A stretch of 64,000 bases of DNA from Physcia stellaris (Eukaryota > Ascomycota > Lecanoromycetes > Caliciales > Physciaceae). Positions within the stretch are counted from its first letter, which is position 1, and every line of letters begins with the position of its first letter. Position numbers and translations under genes: made by a program. Shown piece after piece: positions 35,137-48,263 of the stretch. A model generated the notes under the pieces. The model saw only the letters and a program-made list of their open reading frames with translations, had not been told where the DNA came from and did not search any database. Location of the stretch: contig JABSSW010000062.1 of NCBI GenBank assembly GCA_018902385.1, positions 176,619-240,618 of the forward strand, in the 5' to 3' direction.

Positions 35137-35331
35137 TGTTGAGAAATACAGTCTTCGCAAAAAGATAATCAAGAAATCAATTGATATAATTTGACGAAAA
35201 AAAAAACTAGTGCGTTCTTGTTGAAATTAGCGCCTTGACATTCGCACACTTTCTGTCTTTCATTCATGTATGTTACAAAAATAACGAGATTCAGAGCAAT
35301 AGAATGATAATCATTCATGATTCTTTCAATA
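35137..35331 (+). repeat. Right LTR of the zinc-finger element (mutated)
   Basis: 195 bp aligned to the left LTR with about 27 C-to-T or G-to-A differences, a few small indels and no change in the opposite direction that I could find. Confidence 0.88.
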
Positions 35332-35336
35332 CATAC

Positions 35337-35797
35337 AAATAAATTCGAAATTTTTTTGAAAAACATTTTTGTCGAAAACTTTTAAAATTAAAATCAAAAT
35401 TGATAAAATTGCAAAATTCGAAACGAAAACAAAATTGACAACGACGTAATTTTCGAAATTTCAAAATTATTACAATAATGAATCGATTTTTGTTATTTTT
35501 GCGACGTTAAAATACGTTTATTTTAATTTACAATTTTGATTAAATAAATAAAAATCATAAATGATTGTTGATTGAAATACAAAATACGAAACAATTATAC
35601 AACGTAATAAATTCGATAATTGAACATTAAATAAATTTTGAATTAATCAAATCGAAAAAAAAAATATCGCAAATTAACATGTTAAAAATCTCAATACGAA
35701 ATATAAAATTTCGTATAAAATTTAATTAAAAAATTGTAATCATTTAATTATGTTTTCGAAATCGATAATAATTTTCGATTGAATATAGTGTAAAAAT
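35337..35797. other. AT-rich sequence without recognisable features
   Basis: Heavily mutated sequence between the zinc-finger element and the composite repeat. I see nothing further in it. Confidence 0.6.
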
Positions 35798-36615
35798 TCT
35801 AACATTCATTTTAACGATAGTCGATATCGACTATCAACTGATTTTGGTGAGTGGGATTAGGGTTAACTAGATTCACTATCAACAAAAAAAAGTTTTGTTG
35901 ATAGTGAATCGAGTTCTCAATGAATAATGCTCGTATCAAAAATCTGAAATCAGATCTGAAATTTACGCAAAATTTTCAACAAGATACACATACATTATGA
36001 CTCGATCGGGTTAGCGCCTGGTTTTTTAAAAAATTTCGAAATCTTTTTTGAAACGAATAGTTTTAAGTCCCGAATTTTTGTTGATAGTGAATCTAGTTTG
36101 ACGTCAATATTACATGTATGAAAAATCTGAAACCAGATTTGAAATCTACGCAAAATTTGCAACAAGATACACATACATTATGATTCGATCGGGTTAGCGC
36201 CCGATTTTTTAAAAAATTTCGAAACTTTTTTTGAAACGAAAAGTTCTAAGTCCCGAACTTTTGTTGGTAGTGAATCTAGTTTGACGTTAATATTACATGT
36301 ATGAAAAATCTGAAATCAAATCTGAAATTTACGCAAAATTTTCAACAAGATACACATACATTCTGATTCGATCGAGTTAGCGCCTGATTTTTTAAAAAAT
36401 TTCGAAACTTTTTTTTGAAACGAAAAATTCTAAGTTCCGAACTTTTGTTGGTAGTGAATCTAGTTTGACGTTAATATTACATATATGAAAAATTTGAAAT
36501 CAAATCTGAAATTTACGCAAAATTTTCAACAAGATACACATACATTCTGACTCGATCGAGTTAGCGTCTGATTTTTAAAAAATTTCGAAACTTTTTTGAA
36601 ACGAAAAGTTCTATC
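35798..36615 (+). repeat. Composite repeat copy A: palindromic leader plus four ~183-bp tandem units
   Basis: The leader holds a perfect 20-bp palindrome GATAGTCGATATCGACTATC (35816-35835), a telomere-like ATTAGGGTTA (35856-35865), and a hairpin (35865-35915; arms of about 23 nt, from AACTAGATTCACTATCAAC to its complement around an A-rich loop). Four tandem units of about 183 bp follow, each with CTCGATCG(G/A)GTTAGCG. The whole structure recurs at 48311-49165 in the same orientation. Confidence 0.85.
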
Positions 36616-37200
36616 TCTTATGCGCTCGTTTATGAGGGCTCATAAACGAGATTTTGTATGAGAGGCTAGGGTCTTGGCTCCCGAGCAGGGAAGCTCATAA
36701 ACGAGATTTGGGGAGGACTCATAAACGAGACAACTAATACGAATTTGAAAATTCTGAAAAATGCATTTTGTAGAGCGAATCTTGTTTTCTTGAATAGAAA
36801 AAAGAAGTTTGTAAAAATAATAACATTTGAGATAGTTATCATTTTTTAAAAAGTTCGAAAAGTTTTGAAGTTCGCGACGATCTATCTCGCCAAACCTTAA
36901 TTTTCAAAGTTGCACCGTTGTGTGAGTTTTTGACATGATAAAGTTTTTTTTGCAAATTTGAAAAATTTAACATTGAAAATGTATAAAAATGATTTTCAAG
37001 TGTAGGGTTAGGGTTAATATTGATCGAGAAATAATTTTTCAAAAATTTCAATTGAAAAAAATGAAAGAACGTTTCATACTAAAAATATGAGATTTTTTTT
37101 TATGCTATAAAAAGAACATAATTTTTTGAATATTTTAGAATAAAAAAAAAAAAAATATTATTGAAAATCGATGAAAATATCGATTGATTTCAAAAGTTAT
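36616..37200. repeat. Seed region of the satellite, with CTCATAAACGAGA palindromes
   Basis: It contains a perfect 12-bp inverted repeat (CTCGTTTATGAG at 36625-36636, then GG, then CTCATAAACGAG) and two more CTCATAAACGAGA copies before 36735, in less mutated sequence. The same dyad, decayed, lies in each satellite unit that follows. TAGGGTTAGGGTTAA at about 37001-37015 is telomere-like. Confidence 0.75.
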
Positions 37201-40110
37201 ATTTAAAAATTGTTATATGTTCATTTACGAAAAATATGTTTCGTTTATGAACATACACAAAAAGTTGTAAATTTGTATCGAAAAATGCAAATTTTTTCAT
37301 ATATAACATTACGTCATATGTTGAAAATTCATCAAGATATTAAACATTTCATTTTTGCAATATTGAAAATGTATCGTGCTTCAATACGAAAAATATGTTT
37401 CGTTTATGAACATACACGAAATAAATGAATATTTGTATCAAAAAATGAAAAGTTTTTCATAGACAACATTACGTCATATGTTGAAAATTCATAAAGATAT
37501 CGAATATTTCAATTTTTCGAAATTGAAAATTGTATCGCGCTTTCATAAACGAGAAATATGTTTCGTTTATGAGCATACACAAAAAAACTATAAATCTGTA
37601 TCAGAAAATCGAAGATTTTTCATATATAACATTACGTCATATGTTGAAAATTTATAAAGATATCGAACATTTCAATTTTTTTCATATTGAAAATTGTATC
37701 GTGTTTCAATACGAAAAATATGTTTCGTTTGTGAACATATACGAAATAAACTTTATTTGTATCAAAAAATTGAAAATTTTTCATATATAACATTACGTCA
37801 TATGTTGAAAATTTATAAAGATATCGAACATTTCAATTTTTTCATATTGAAAATTGTATCGTGTTTCAATACGAAAAATATGTTTCGTTTGTGAACATAT
37901 ACGAAATAAACTTTATTTGTATCAAAAAATTGAAAATTTTTCATATATAACATTACGTCATATGTTGAAAGTTCATAAAAATATCGAATGTTTTGAATTT
38001 TGAAATTAAAATGTATCGTGTTTGTAAACGAAAAATATGTTTCGTTTATGAACATACACAAAAAAAATTATAAATTTGTATCAAAAAATCGAAATTTTTT
38101 TATATATAACATTACGTTATAAATTGAAAATCGACAAAATTATTAAATATTTTAATTTTCGAAATCAAAAATTCTAAAATGTTTTAAAATGAAGAAAATA
38201 TTTCGTTTATGAGTTTACACAAAATTGTTATAAATTTGAATAATAAAATCGCATATTTTTCATGTTTAACATTATTTCATAAATGAAAAATCGATAGAGA
38301 TATTAAATTTTTCAATTTTCAAAATCGATAAAATTTTAACATTTCATAAATGAGAAAAATATTTCGTTTATGAGCATAAACAAAAATTTTATAAATTTTT
38401 ATATTAAAATCGCATATTTTTCATGTATAACATTATTTCATAAATGAAAATCGATAAAGATATTATATTTTTCAATTTTCAAAATCGATCAAATTTTAAC
38501 ATGTTCATAAATGAGAAAAACATTTCGTTTATGAGCATAAACAGAAATCTTATAAATTTTTATAATAAAATCGCATATTTTTCGTGTATAACATTACGTC
38601 ATAAATGAAAAATCGATAAAGATATTAAATTTTTCATTTTTCGAAATCGAAAAAATTCTAACATGCTTCATAAATGAGAGAAATATTTCGTTTATGAACA
38701 TAAAAAAAAACTTATAAATTTTTATAATAAAATCGCATATTTTTCATGTATAACATTACGTCATAAATGAATAATCGATAAAGATATTAAATTTTTCAAT
38801 TTTCGAAATCGAAAAAATTCTAACATGCTCATAAATGAGAGAAATATCTCGTTTATGAGCATACACAGAAAACTTATAAATTTTTATAATAAAATTGCAT
38901 ATTTTTCATGTATAACATTATTTCATAAATGAAAATTCGACAAAGATATCAAATTTTTCAATTTTTCAAATAGAAAATTCTAACATGCTCATAAATGAGA
39001 AAAATATCTCGTTTATGAGCATACACAAAAAAATTATAAATTTTTATATTAAAATCGCATATTTTTCATGTATAACATTATTTCATAAATGAAAAATCGA
39101 TAAAGATATCAAATTTTTCAATTTTTCAAATAAAAAATTCTAACATGCTCAAAAATGAGAAAACATTTCGTTTATGAACATATACAAAAATGTTAAAAGT
39201 TTTTACATTAAAATCGATTCTTTTTCATGTATAACATTACGTTATAAATGAAAAATCGATAAAAATATTAAATTTTTCAATTTTCGCAATCGAAAATTTT
39301 AACATGTTCATAAATGAAAAAAATATTTCGTTTATGAACATAAACAAAAATCTTATAAATTTTTATATTAAAATCGCATATTTTTCATGTATAACATTAT
39401 CTCATAAATGAAAAATTGATAAAAATATTAAATTTTTCATTTTTCGAAATCGAGAAAATTTTAACATGCTTCATAAATGAGAAAAATATCTCGTTTATGA
39501 GCATAAACAAAAATGTTATAAATTTTTATATTAAAATCGCATATTTTTCATGTATAACATTATTTCATAAATGAAAAATCGATAAAGATATTATATTTTT
39601 CAATTTTCAAAATCGATCAAATTTTAACACGTTTCATAAATGACGAAAAACATTTCGTTTATGAGCATAAACAGAAATCTTATAAATTTTTATAATAAAA
39701 TCGCATATTTTTCATGTATAACATTACGTCATAAATGAAAAATCGATAAAGATATTAAATTTTTCAATTTTCGAAATCGAAAAATTTAAACATTTATCAT
39801 AAATGAGAAAAATATTTCGTTTATGAGCATAAACAAAAATTTTATAAATTTTTATGATAAAATCGCATTTTTTCATATATAACATTACGTCATAAATGAA
39901 AAATCGACAAAAATATTAAATTTTTCAATTTTCGAAATCGAAAATTTTAACATGTTCATAAATGAAAAAATATTTCGTTTATGAACATGACAAAAATTGT
40001 TATAAATTTTTATAATAATTTCGTATTTTTTTCATATATAACATTACGTCATAAATGAAAAATCGACAAAGATTTTAAATTTTTTCAATTTTCGAAATAT
40101 CAATTTTCGA
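37201..40110 (+). repeat. ~161-bp satellite array, about 18 copies
   Basis: The landmark CGTTTATGA(A/G)CATA recurs at 37242, 37401, 37564, 37726, 37886, 38043, 38204, 38365, 38526, 38689, 38850, 39010, 39169, 39329, 39492, 39656, 39819 and 39976, a mean step of 160.8 bp. Many units keep a dyad of the form GCTCATAAATGAGA...TCTCGTTTATGAGC and a second landmark CATGTATAACATTA. Open frames here are by-products of the repeat. Confidence 0.92.
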
Positions 40111-41530
40111 CAATTTATTTAAAAACACAACAATGACAAATCAATTTTCAAACATGTTGACATTACGAATTTGATCATTTCAAATTTGAATGACATTCGA
40201 AATCGTGTGTTCGTATAAAATAACAATTTGAATAAATGTTTAATTTATTCAATCGAAATATTTTTCAAATTTTATCGAACAAAATGCCGATTATCAAAAA
40301 TTAAAACGTATTTATTTTAGAAAATTTATATCGTCATCGATGTTTTTCAATTTGAAATTATCATTATTTATAATGTCAATTATAAATAAAATTCGAAAAA
40401 TATAATATCAAAAATGTATAAAACACAATTTAGAATTAAATATTCAATATATTCGTTTAATAACGAATAATTAATCGAAAAACATTTTGATTAATTTAAT
40501 ATTCGAATTTTTTAAAATCGATAATTTTTATTAATTGAAAATTCAAATTTTTAATACGATAAATTATCAAATTTTTTTCATTTAATTATCAAAATTTTTG
40601 CGTTTATACAATTGTTGCATTTTTTGTATCGCAATCAACAACAACGTATTATTTTAAATTATTTATTCGAAATTGTAAAATAAAATTAACGCAATTTAAC
40701 GTTGCAACAACAACGAAAATCGATTTATTATCGCAATAGTTATTTGATTTGAAAAATTATGTTGTTGAAAATTTCGAACGATTTTTTAAAAACATTTTGA
40801 ATTTGTTTGTAATAAAAATAATGTTAAATCAACAAATACAAAATCAATTATTTTACAAATTGACGTTTATATAATCAATTGATTTGTTTAATCGTATACG
40901 TATTTGATGATTTATTCGAAAATACGAATATTTGAATTCAATCGAATATTTGACGTTGACGTGATTAAATCAATCGTTTTCGTAATTTATCGAATTTTGC
41001 TAATCGAATTGTTTATTATAATTTCAAAAAATTCGATTCGCAATATTTTGTTGATTTAAATTTTGAATATTTTACGTTATTATCGTAAAATGTTTTGCAT
41101 TTCAAAAAAAATAAATGTCAAAAATACAAAATAACATAAATTTATCGAAAAAAAAAATACAATTCAAATACATTATACATTTTTTAAATTGTTTTTTTCA
41201 AATTGTTTTTTTAAAATTAAATACGTTTAACGAATCATAAAATATAAAATAAATCATTGTCAATTACACGTACAATAATTATGTTGACGACATAATTAAT
41301 CAAAACAATAATTTTCACAAAATTAAAAATCGTGTAATATATTAAGATTCGTGATTTAAATTCAATCATCAATTAATTAAACGTAAAAAAATCACAAATA
41401 AACAATCGACAATTAAAATATTATATTCAACGAATAATTTATAAATCAAGAAATAATCAATATTACGAAATGTAAATTTTTATCAATTGACGTGTTACGA
41501 TAAAACGTATTGAATAATAATGTGATGAAT
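40111..41530. other. AT-rich sequence without genes
   Basis: Mutated sequence. 40508-40760 is a copy of the dispersed repeat at 30.3-30.8 kb. Nothing else is recognisable. Confidence 0.6.
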
Positions 41531-41805
41531 AAAATGATTGAATTGTTATTATTTAAAAAAACAAAATGCGAAATATGAATCAAATTGTCAAAACGTTAAT
41601 TCGTTTTTGTCAAAATATTTTGATTTCAATTTTATGTGAAAATTTATCGTAACAAATGTCATCAACGAAAAAAAATGACAACGTTTTCGTTGTGTTTTGT
41701 TGAAATTGTTTTCGCGTGTCGAGAAATCAACGATTTATCGTTCGAGAAATCTATTAGTAATACAAGTAAAAAAGCAAGCAAACGATCTGTTTTTTCATGA
41801 AAAAA

Positions 41806-42087
41806 TCAACGATTTTCGAGATTTTTGAAATTGCGCTCGAACGTTCGAAATTTCTCAAATTCATGACGAAATGTTTGATCGAAATGAATCGTTCGTAAAT
41901 GTCGATGCAAATCATTGTTGAATTCGAAAATATCGTTGCAAATGCGACAAACGTGCGAAAAAACGAAAATGACATTGAAAACAAATAAAAAAAACGAATA
42001 AATCGAAAATTTGCAACGAGAAATATCGATCGATTTATTATGACGAAATTCTCGATATTTCTGAAATAAATAAACGAGAAAAATCAA
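41806..42087 (-). pseudogene. Mutated C2H2 ORF, C-terminal finger
   Basis: It contains a second C2H2 finger, HVCRICNDIFEFNNDLHRHL followed by RTIH. It lies downstream of the first-finger fragment on the minus strand, with frame breaks between them, so the ancestral protein probably had at least two fingers. Confidence 0.65.
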
Positions 42088-42536
42088 TAATTTGTATGAT
42101 AAAATGATCGATTTCTCAAATCACTTGTTGAAAATAAAAAATGTGAATTTAATTCGAAATCGAACGTATGTTGTTGAAAATTTTTCGAATTTCGAATTTT
42201 CGAATTTTGATTAATTTTGATGTTTTGATTGATTTGCAAAACTGAAATATGCGATGATTTTGATTTGATAAAAATAGAAAAAAATAAAAATAACTCGAGA
42301 ATTCGCATCGTTTTTGATGTGTAATAAATTTGATTTCGTGAATTTTTTAACGAACATCTCGAACAGATTATCGATAATAAGATAAAATTTTTGATGTTGA
42401 TATTTTGATATTGATTTTTGAAAAAAAATAAGCGACGAAATAAACGAATAAATAATTGATGCAATTTTCAACGCTTTTGATACACGTTTTGATGTAAATA
42501 TCGAAAGACGTGAAAACTTTTCGATGATTTATGAAA

Positions 42537-43052
42537 CTATTTCGATTCAAAATATTGACTTTTTGATGTTGCAAATGATAAAAACATTTTTTTTGATGTC
42601 GATATTGATATAACAAATAAAATCAATAAAAATGAATTATCGATGATCGATTTTGAATAATTAACAAATAATGTGAATATCAATGTTGATTCATTCGATA
42701 ATAAAAATGTTGCAAAAACATAAACATTGCGATCGATATGATTTTGATGAATTCGCTTGAAATAAATGTTGCAAAAAATGTTAATATTGCGAATTAATTT
42801 CGATGTAAATTTCGCGATTTCGTTTGCAAATTTGATAAATTTCTGATGATGATTTTGAATATGTTGATGAAATTTCGTATTGTTCGAAAATTTGACAAAA
42901 CAACGTTTGCATGCATATGTTTCTAAACGAATTTTTCGATTTTTTTGTTGTTTTTTCGTTATGCGAACTGTTTCGACTTTTGTACGTTTTTTTTGTTGTT
43001 GCAATTCGATTTCTCGTTGTATTTTTTGAAACGTTGTTCGTTGTTTGATCAA
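42537..43052 (-). pseudogene. Mutated C2H2 ORF, N-terminal part with first finger
   Basis: The frame shows a Gln/Lys-rich helix and the finger YACKRCFVKFSNNTKFHQHI followed by a second His pair. It aligns with the finger of the intact element at 32.97-33.04 kb (YTCRRCKHSAKFDSNTKLHE). The later part is decayed. Confidence 0.7.
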
Positions 43053-43828
43053 TTGTCATTTTCAATCAAACGAATTTGTTTTTTTTTTGTTTTTTTTGTT
43101 TACATTCTGCAACGTATTGTTGATATTGTTTCGAAAAAACAGTTCGAATATGCATTGACGTGTTTTTTAACAGAATTTGCATATCGTCATTTGCTAATTG
43201 ATACAAAAAATTCGCATTGTTTACATTCAACGATTTGAATGCGTTGTTTTTTGAAATTTTGCGTCATGAACAAAACGACGTTTTTCATTTGTGATATTGT
43301 AAAATGATTGTACGATCAATGTTTCGTCAAAAAAATGATTTCGTATTTCGATATTGATGACATGATATGAAAATTGCGAAAAACTTGTGAATAAATGTTT
43401 GACGTCGAATGATTAGAAATTTTTGATGCAATAAATGTTGATTGTTGCAAAACAATTGAAATTGTTATCGTCAAACAAAATTGAATGCGTTTATCGTTTG
43501 CTCGAATTGAATGTTGCAAAATAATTGATGCAATTATCGTTTGCGAATTGAATGTTTCACAAAAATTAATTAAAACATTGCAATTGAATGTTGTTCATGT
43601 TAATAAAACAACGTTAAAAATTGTCAATCGTTATTCGATAACGCTTATCATTTGTTACGATATAATTGCAATATGTTTTTTGAAAAATAAAATGATTAAT
43701 TGTTATTATTTAAAAAATTGCAAAACACATATAGAAATTCTGTCGAGATTCTGCGAAAAACGTTAATTTTTTTGATCAAGTTATTTTAATTTCTAGTTTT
43801 ATGTGCAAATTTATCGTAACAAAACGTC

Positions 43829-46800
43829 AACGTTTAATTATTGCGAAATTTGTAATTCAATAATCGTAAATGCGACATTTACACAAATCATACGATATAA
43901 AAAACGAATGAAAAAACAACAAACGCAATTGATAACATTCGTACAATTGAAACACAAAAACGTTTAATATATTTAAAAAAACATATATATAAAAAAAATA
44001 ATTCAAATCACGATCGAAATTAAATTATATAACATTTAATATTAATAAATTATATGTAATTCGATATTAAATACGACAAAATTATATATACATCACGATA
44101 TCAATACATTATTATATACAAAAAACATATTCAATGATATATCGTTTAACGTAATTGATCGACTGAAAACATTGATAATTAACATTATGTTTGTGTTGAT
44201 TTTAATCGATAATTTTAAATCAATTAACGATAAAATTAATGATTGATTCGAAAAAAATATTTGATTGAAAATGTAATATTCGAACAACGTTTGATTGTTT
44301 TTAATTTGTTGTATCGATTTCAAATTGTGTATTAATATAATAAAACAAATTAAAATTGTCATATTCAACAAACGTGATTTAATATTGTAAAAAAAAACGA
44401 TTTATTTTTGCGATAATTGAAAAATATCAAAAATTATAATATTCATTGCGATTACGTTTGATGATCGAATATTATTTTTTTAATAATAATTACGAAACGA
44501 TTATACAATTTTTATTATAATAATTTGTTGATACGTTTAATCAATCAAATCAGTTTTGTTTCACAATTTAATCAAACAAATAAATAAATTAAATAAAAAA
44601 AAATGCATTGTTACAACACGATCATTCAAAAAATCGTAAAAAAAACAGTCGTGAATCGTGATGTTGAATTTTGCATTTTTATTCGTGATAATTTGACAAT
44701 TTGAAATCGATTTTAAATCGAATTTTTTTAACAAAAATTTCAATTTGTATGTGTTTATCACGATTAATTTAATTGAAAAATGAAATTGATATAAATTGCA
44801 ATCAATAAAAACATTAAATTATACGATTTGATAAACATGAATAAACATTATTTAATTTTGAAAAAAAAAACAACAAAACAATAATATGGATTGTCAAAAA
44901 CAACAAATATAAAAAAATAAAATAATATGCAAAATTTTTTTTGAAAAAAAAATTCAAATTTGCAAATCAAATATTTTTGATAATTTTATTCATTATATTG
45001 ACAAATAACGAAATTTCGATTCAATATAACGAACAAAAAAAATTGATATTTAAAAACAAACACACAAATTTTAAAATATAATTATATAAATTTTAAAATA
45101 TAATTATATAAATTTTAATTTTTCATAACAAAATTTTATTTTCGTTTTTATTTGTATTACACACGAATACAAATTTCGAATAAAAAAACGTTTAAAAAAA
45201 CATTTTATTCGATCGTAATAAAAATAACAATATTCATTAAATAACACATGTCAAAAATCAAAATCGAATAACAATAATAAACGATTCAATAAAAACAAAT
45301 TTATATAAAAAGAATATTAAATTGATTCAAAACACAACGTGATAAAAATTAACAACATTATCGATGATATTTAGTTTTAAATTAAAAAAAAATGATATTA
45401 TTTCATACAAAATTCGTTCAACGTTCTAAAAACGAACAATGAAAAATAAAAAAACATATTATGAACGATAACAAATAAAAACAATTTTACGCGTCAAAAA
45501 ATAAAATACAACACAAATATAAAAACATTCAAAATCAATATATTATTCAAACATGATATGATTTCGTTGATTTAAAAATTTAAAAATTAACATAATTATA
45601 ATCAAAATCAACATACAAAACGAATCGAAAAAAACAAAAATGACACAAAAATTAAATAAATTTGTTAAATTAAATTATATCGTACATATCAAACATTTAT
45701 TAAATTGATAAACAATCAATTATGAAACAAATTGTATTCAAATCAATTTTATAAATTTCAAAATTTAACAAATTCAACACGTTTGTATTGATTGATTACG
45801 AACGTTGATTTTACAAAAAATATATCACGATTAATTACAATCGATTTGAAATAAAATTAATCGTATAACATTAAAAATCAATTAAATTGACAAAAATTGA
45901 TTAAAAATGAAAACAATCGATTGAATTTATAAAAAAAAAAAGAAAAAAAAAATATTGATCGTATTATGAAAAAATTAAATATAATATCAAAAAATAAAAC
46001 AACATAAAAAAATGTCATAACATGTGATTTTTTAATATATATAAAAAATTTTTATGTTGTTATATGTGTCAAAAATCAAAAAATTATATGTATATTATTA
46101 ATGAACGATATTAATACAACAAAACAAAAAACATTGATAAAAAAAATTATATATGTATATATAATCGAAAACGTTTCAAAAAAAACAAAACGAAAACAAA
46201 AATTAAAAATTTTCAAAATCAATGAAAACGACAATAAAAATTCAAAACAATATATATAATATTACACGACGAAATTTGAATCAAATATAACAATATTTAG
46301 AAAAAAACAATTCAATCGACATTATCGTTAAAAAATCGTGAAAATAATTAACAATTAATCAATGATAATATATTAAAATATATTGTATCGAATGAAACAA
46401 TAAAAAATCAAACATGTTTGAAATAAAAAACGTTATTAATATTATCAAATAACAACATTAACGAAAAACAAAATTTAATATTGAATGACACGATGAAATA
46501 TCGAAATACAAACAATTCGAACACGAAATAATTCATTCATATATTAAACGAAAAAGAAATCGAATTAAAATATAATATAAAAAATGTCACAAAAATCAAA
46601 TACATTCAATCGTACATGTACAAAACAAATTATTTCAATTTTTTACGAATTATATATCATTCAAATCAAAAACGCATTATTATTGAAAAAAAAATATCAC
46701 ATAACAAAAATAAATCGTTAACAATATTGTAACGCGACACAATGAAAAAAAAATATTTTTCAATTTACGACAAACGAAAAATTTGTATTTATATTTAACA

Positions 46801-48263
46801 ATGCAAAAAGACAAATAAAACGTTTGTAAATCGTTATGAAAAAACAACAACATATCGATAAAAATATAAAATAATTGTTTAACAATCGCATACAATAATT
46901 AATAATAAAATTGTTATTTATTAACGACGAAATTGAAAAAAAAAATCGACAAAAATCGTTACGAAAATTATCAAAACACAACATCAAAATTGTACGATTA
47001 CGAAATTTCAACATATTATTAGTTACAAAAATGAAAAATTCACGACGCACATAAAAAAAAATATTTATTTAATTCGAATTGATATTAACGATTGATTTTT
47101 TATTAATGTTTCAATCAATAACAATCAAATTTTTATCGAATACGATCAAATTCACAAACAAAAAAATTATTCAAATAACAAACGATTCGAATAAACAATT
47201 ATTAATTCAACAAAGACGACGATTGAATAAAATAATAAAAAATGTAAATAATCAAAACGAAATATCGTTGTCATTAACACAACGTGATTAAAACATACAA
47301 AAAAAAATCAACAAACGTCAATCATGTATTCACGTCATAAAATAAAATTTTGACGATAAATAAAATTCATGTTTATCACATGTACGCGATGAATTTTCGC
47401 ACATATGATTGATATTTAATTGAATAAAATAAAACAAAAATTCGACACAACAAAAATCGTACGTGAAATAAAAAAAAATCAAAACAACAAAATTATTGAA
47501 TCAAAAACAAACGCAAAATATAACGATTGAACAATTAAAAAATTACAAACAAAATCAATATGATAATTACGATCGAACAAACATATTACATTACACGACG
47601 CAATTTATATCGAAAACAAAACAAAACAAAATGCAAACGATTTGCGATCAAAACGACAAATTTTGTTATTATCGTTAAACGATAACGATAACGAACACAA
47701 ATTTCAAACGTAATAACGATTTACAATCAACAAAACAAAAAAACAAAAAAAAATGTTTGCGTTGAACAAATACGATCAAACAAACATTCAATATGTTTTT
47801 TTAAAAAAACATATTTCAACAAATCAACGAATCGACATGTGATGTAAAAACATCGACGAAAACATCAAACAAATTTAAAATTCATATATCAATGACACGA
47901 AACAAATTAATGATACAAACATGATAATCGCAACGAGAATAATAATCAAAAATCGAACGTAATAAAATGTTATCAATCGAAATTTCGATGAACAAACAAA
48001 AAACAACAACGAAAATTGAAATAAAACAATCAACAAACAAATAATACGTTTACGAATATCACAAACGCATAATTACGTGAAAAAAACATCAAAAGTCGAA
48101 AAACGTAAACGACACAAAAAAAACAAAAACACAAAACGAAAACGAAAACAAAATCATCACGTCAAATTGATCGCGTTGCGATAAAAAAAAAATTTCAATT
48201 TTGTTTGCAAACAAAACGTTTATCAAACAATTCGAAAATCAAAGAAAATATTCAAGTAATCGT
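43829..48263. other. Gene-free AT-rich block with A/C-rich plus strand
   Basis: About 4.4 kb with no recognisable gene or element. From about 44.9 kb the plus strand is rich in A, with C much more common than G (runs such as AAACAACAAAAC). The same strand bias continues into the helicase gene to the right. Confidence 0.6.

Larger units (their letters stand above)
32077..35331 (+). mobile_element. Non-autonomous LTR element carrying a C2H2 zinc-finger ORF
   Basis: A 3.26-kb insertion with two 195-bp direct terminal repeats (TGTTGAGAA...TCTTTCAATA) flanked by an exact 5-bp duplication CATAC (32072-32076 and 35332-35336). Just after the left LTR, GGTTATGAGAACC resembles an initiator-tRNA-type primer site of Copia elements (inference). 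No reverse transcriptase or integrase is present. The only long frame is the C2H2 ORF. The left two-thirds are GC-normal, while the right end, including the right LTR, is mutated toward AT. The element must depend on proteins supplied elsewhere. Confidence 0.85.
41531..43828 (-). mobile_element. Old, mutated relative of the C2H2 LTR element
   Basis: A 2.3-kb element on the minus strand. Its ends carry direct repeats (41531-41660 and 43687-43828, both with TTATTATTTAAAAAA and ATTTATCGTAACAAA text) that can be aligned with the complement of the 195-bp LTRs of the intact element if C/T and G/A changes are allowed. Inside are zinc-finger frames in the corresponding order. It has almost no CpC or CpT left. 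Confidence 0.7.

Noticed and set aside
35856-35866. TTAGGGTTA motifs as a telomere
   Set aside because: Only one or two hexamers at each place (also near 37001 and 48370); no array. Kept only as a motif of the composite repeat.
37210-37894. Open frames of 66-86 codons with similar sequence (KYVSF... and FSYITLRHMLK...)
   Set aside because: They follow the 161-bp satellite period and shift frame with it; repeat by-products, not genes.
37201-40110. CRISPR-like array because of regular spacing
   Set aside because: Units are continuous tandem copies of about 161 bp without unique spacers, in a eukaryotic genome.
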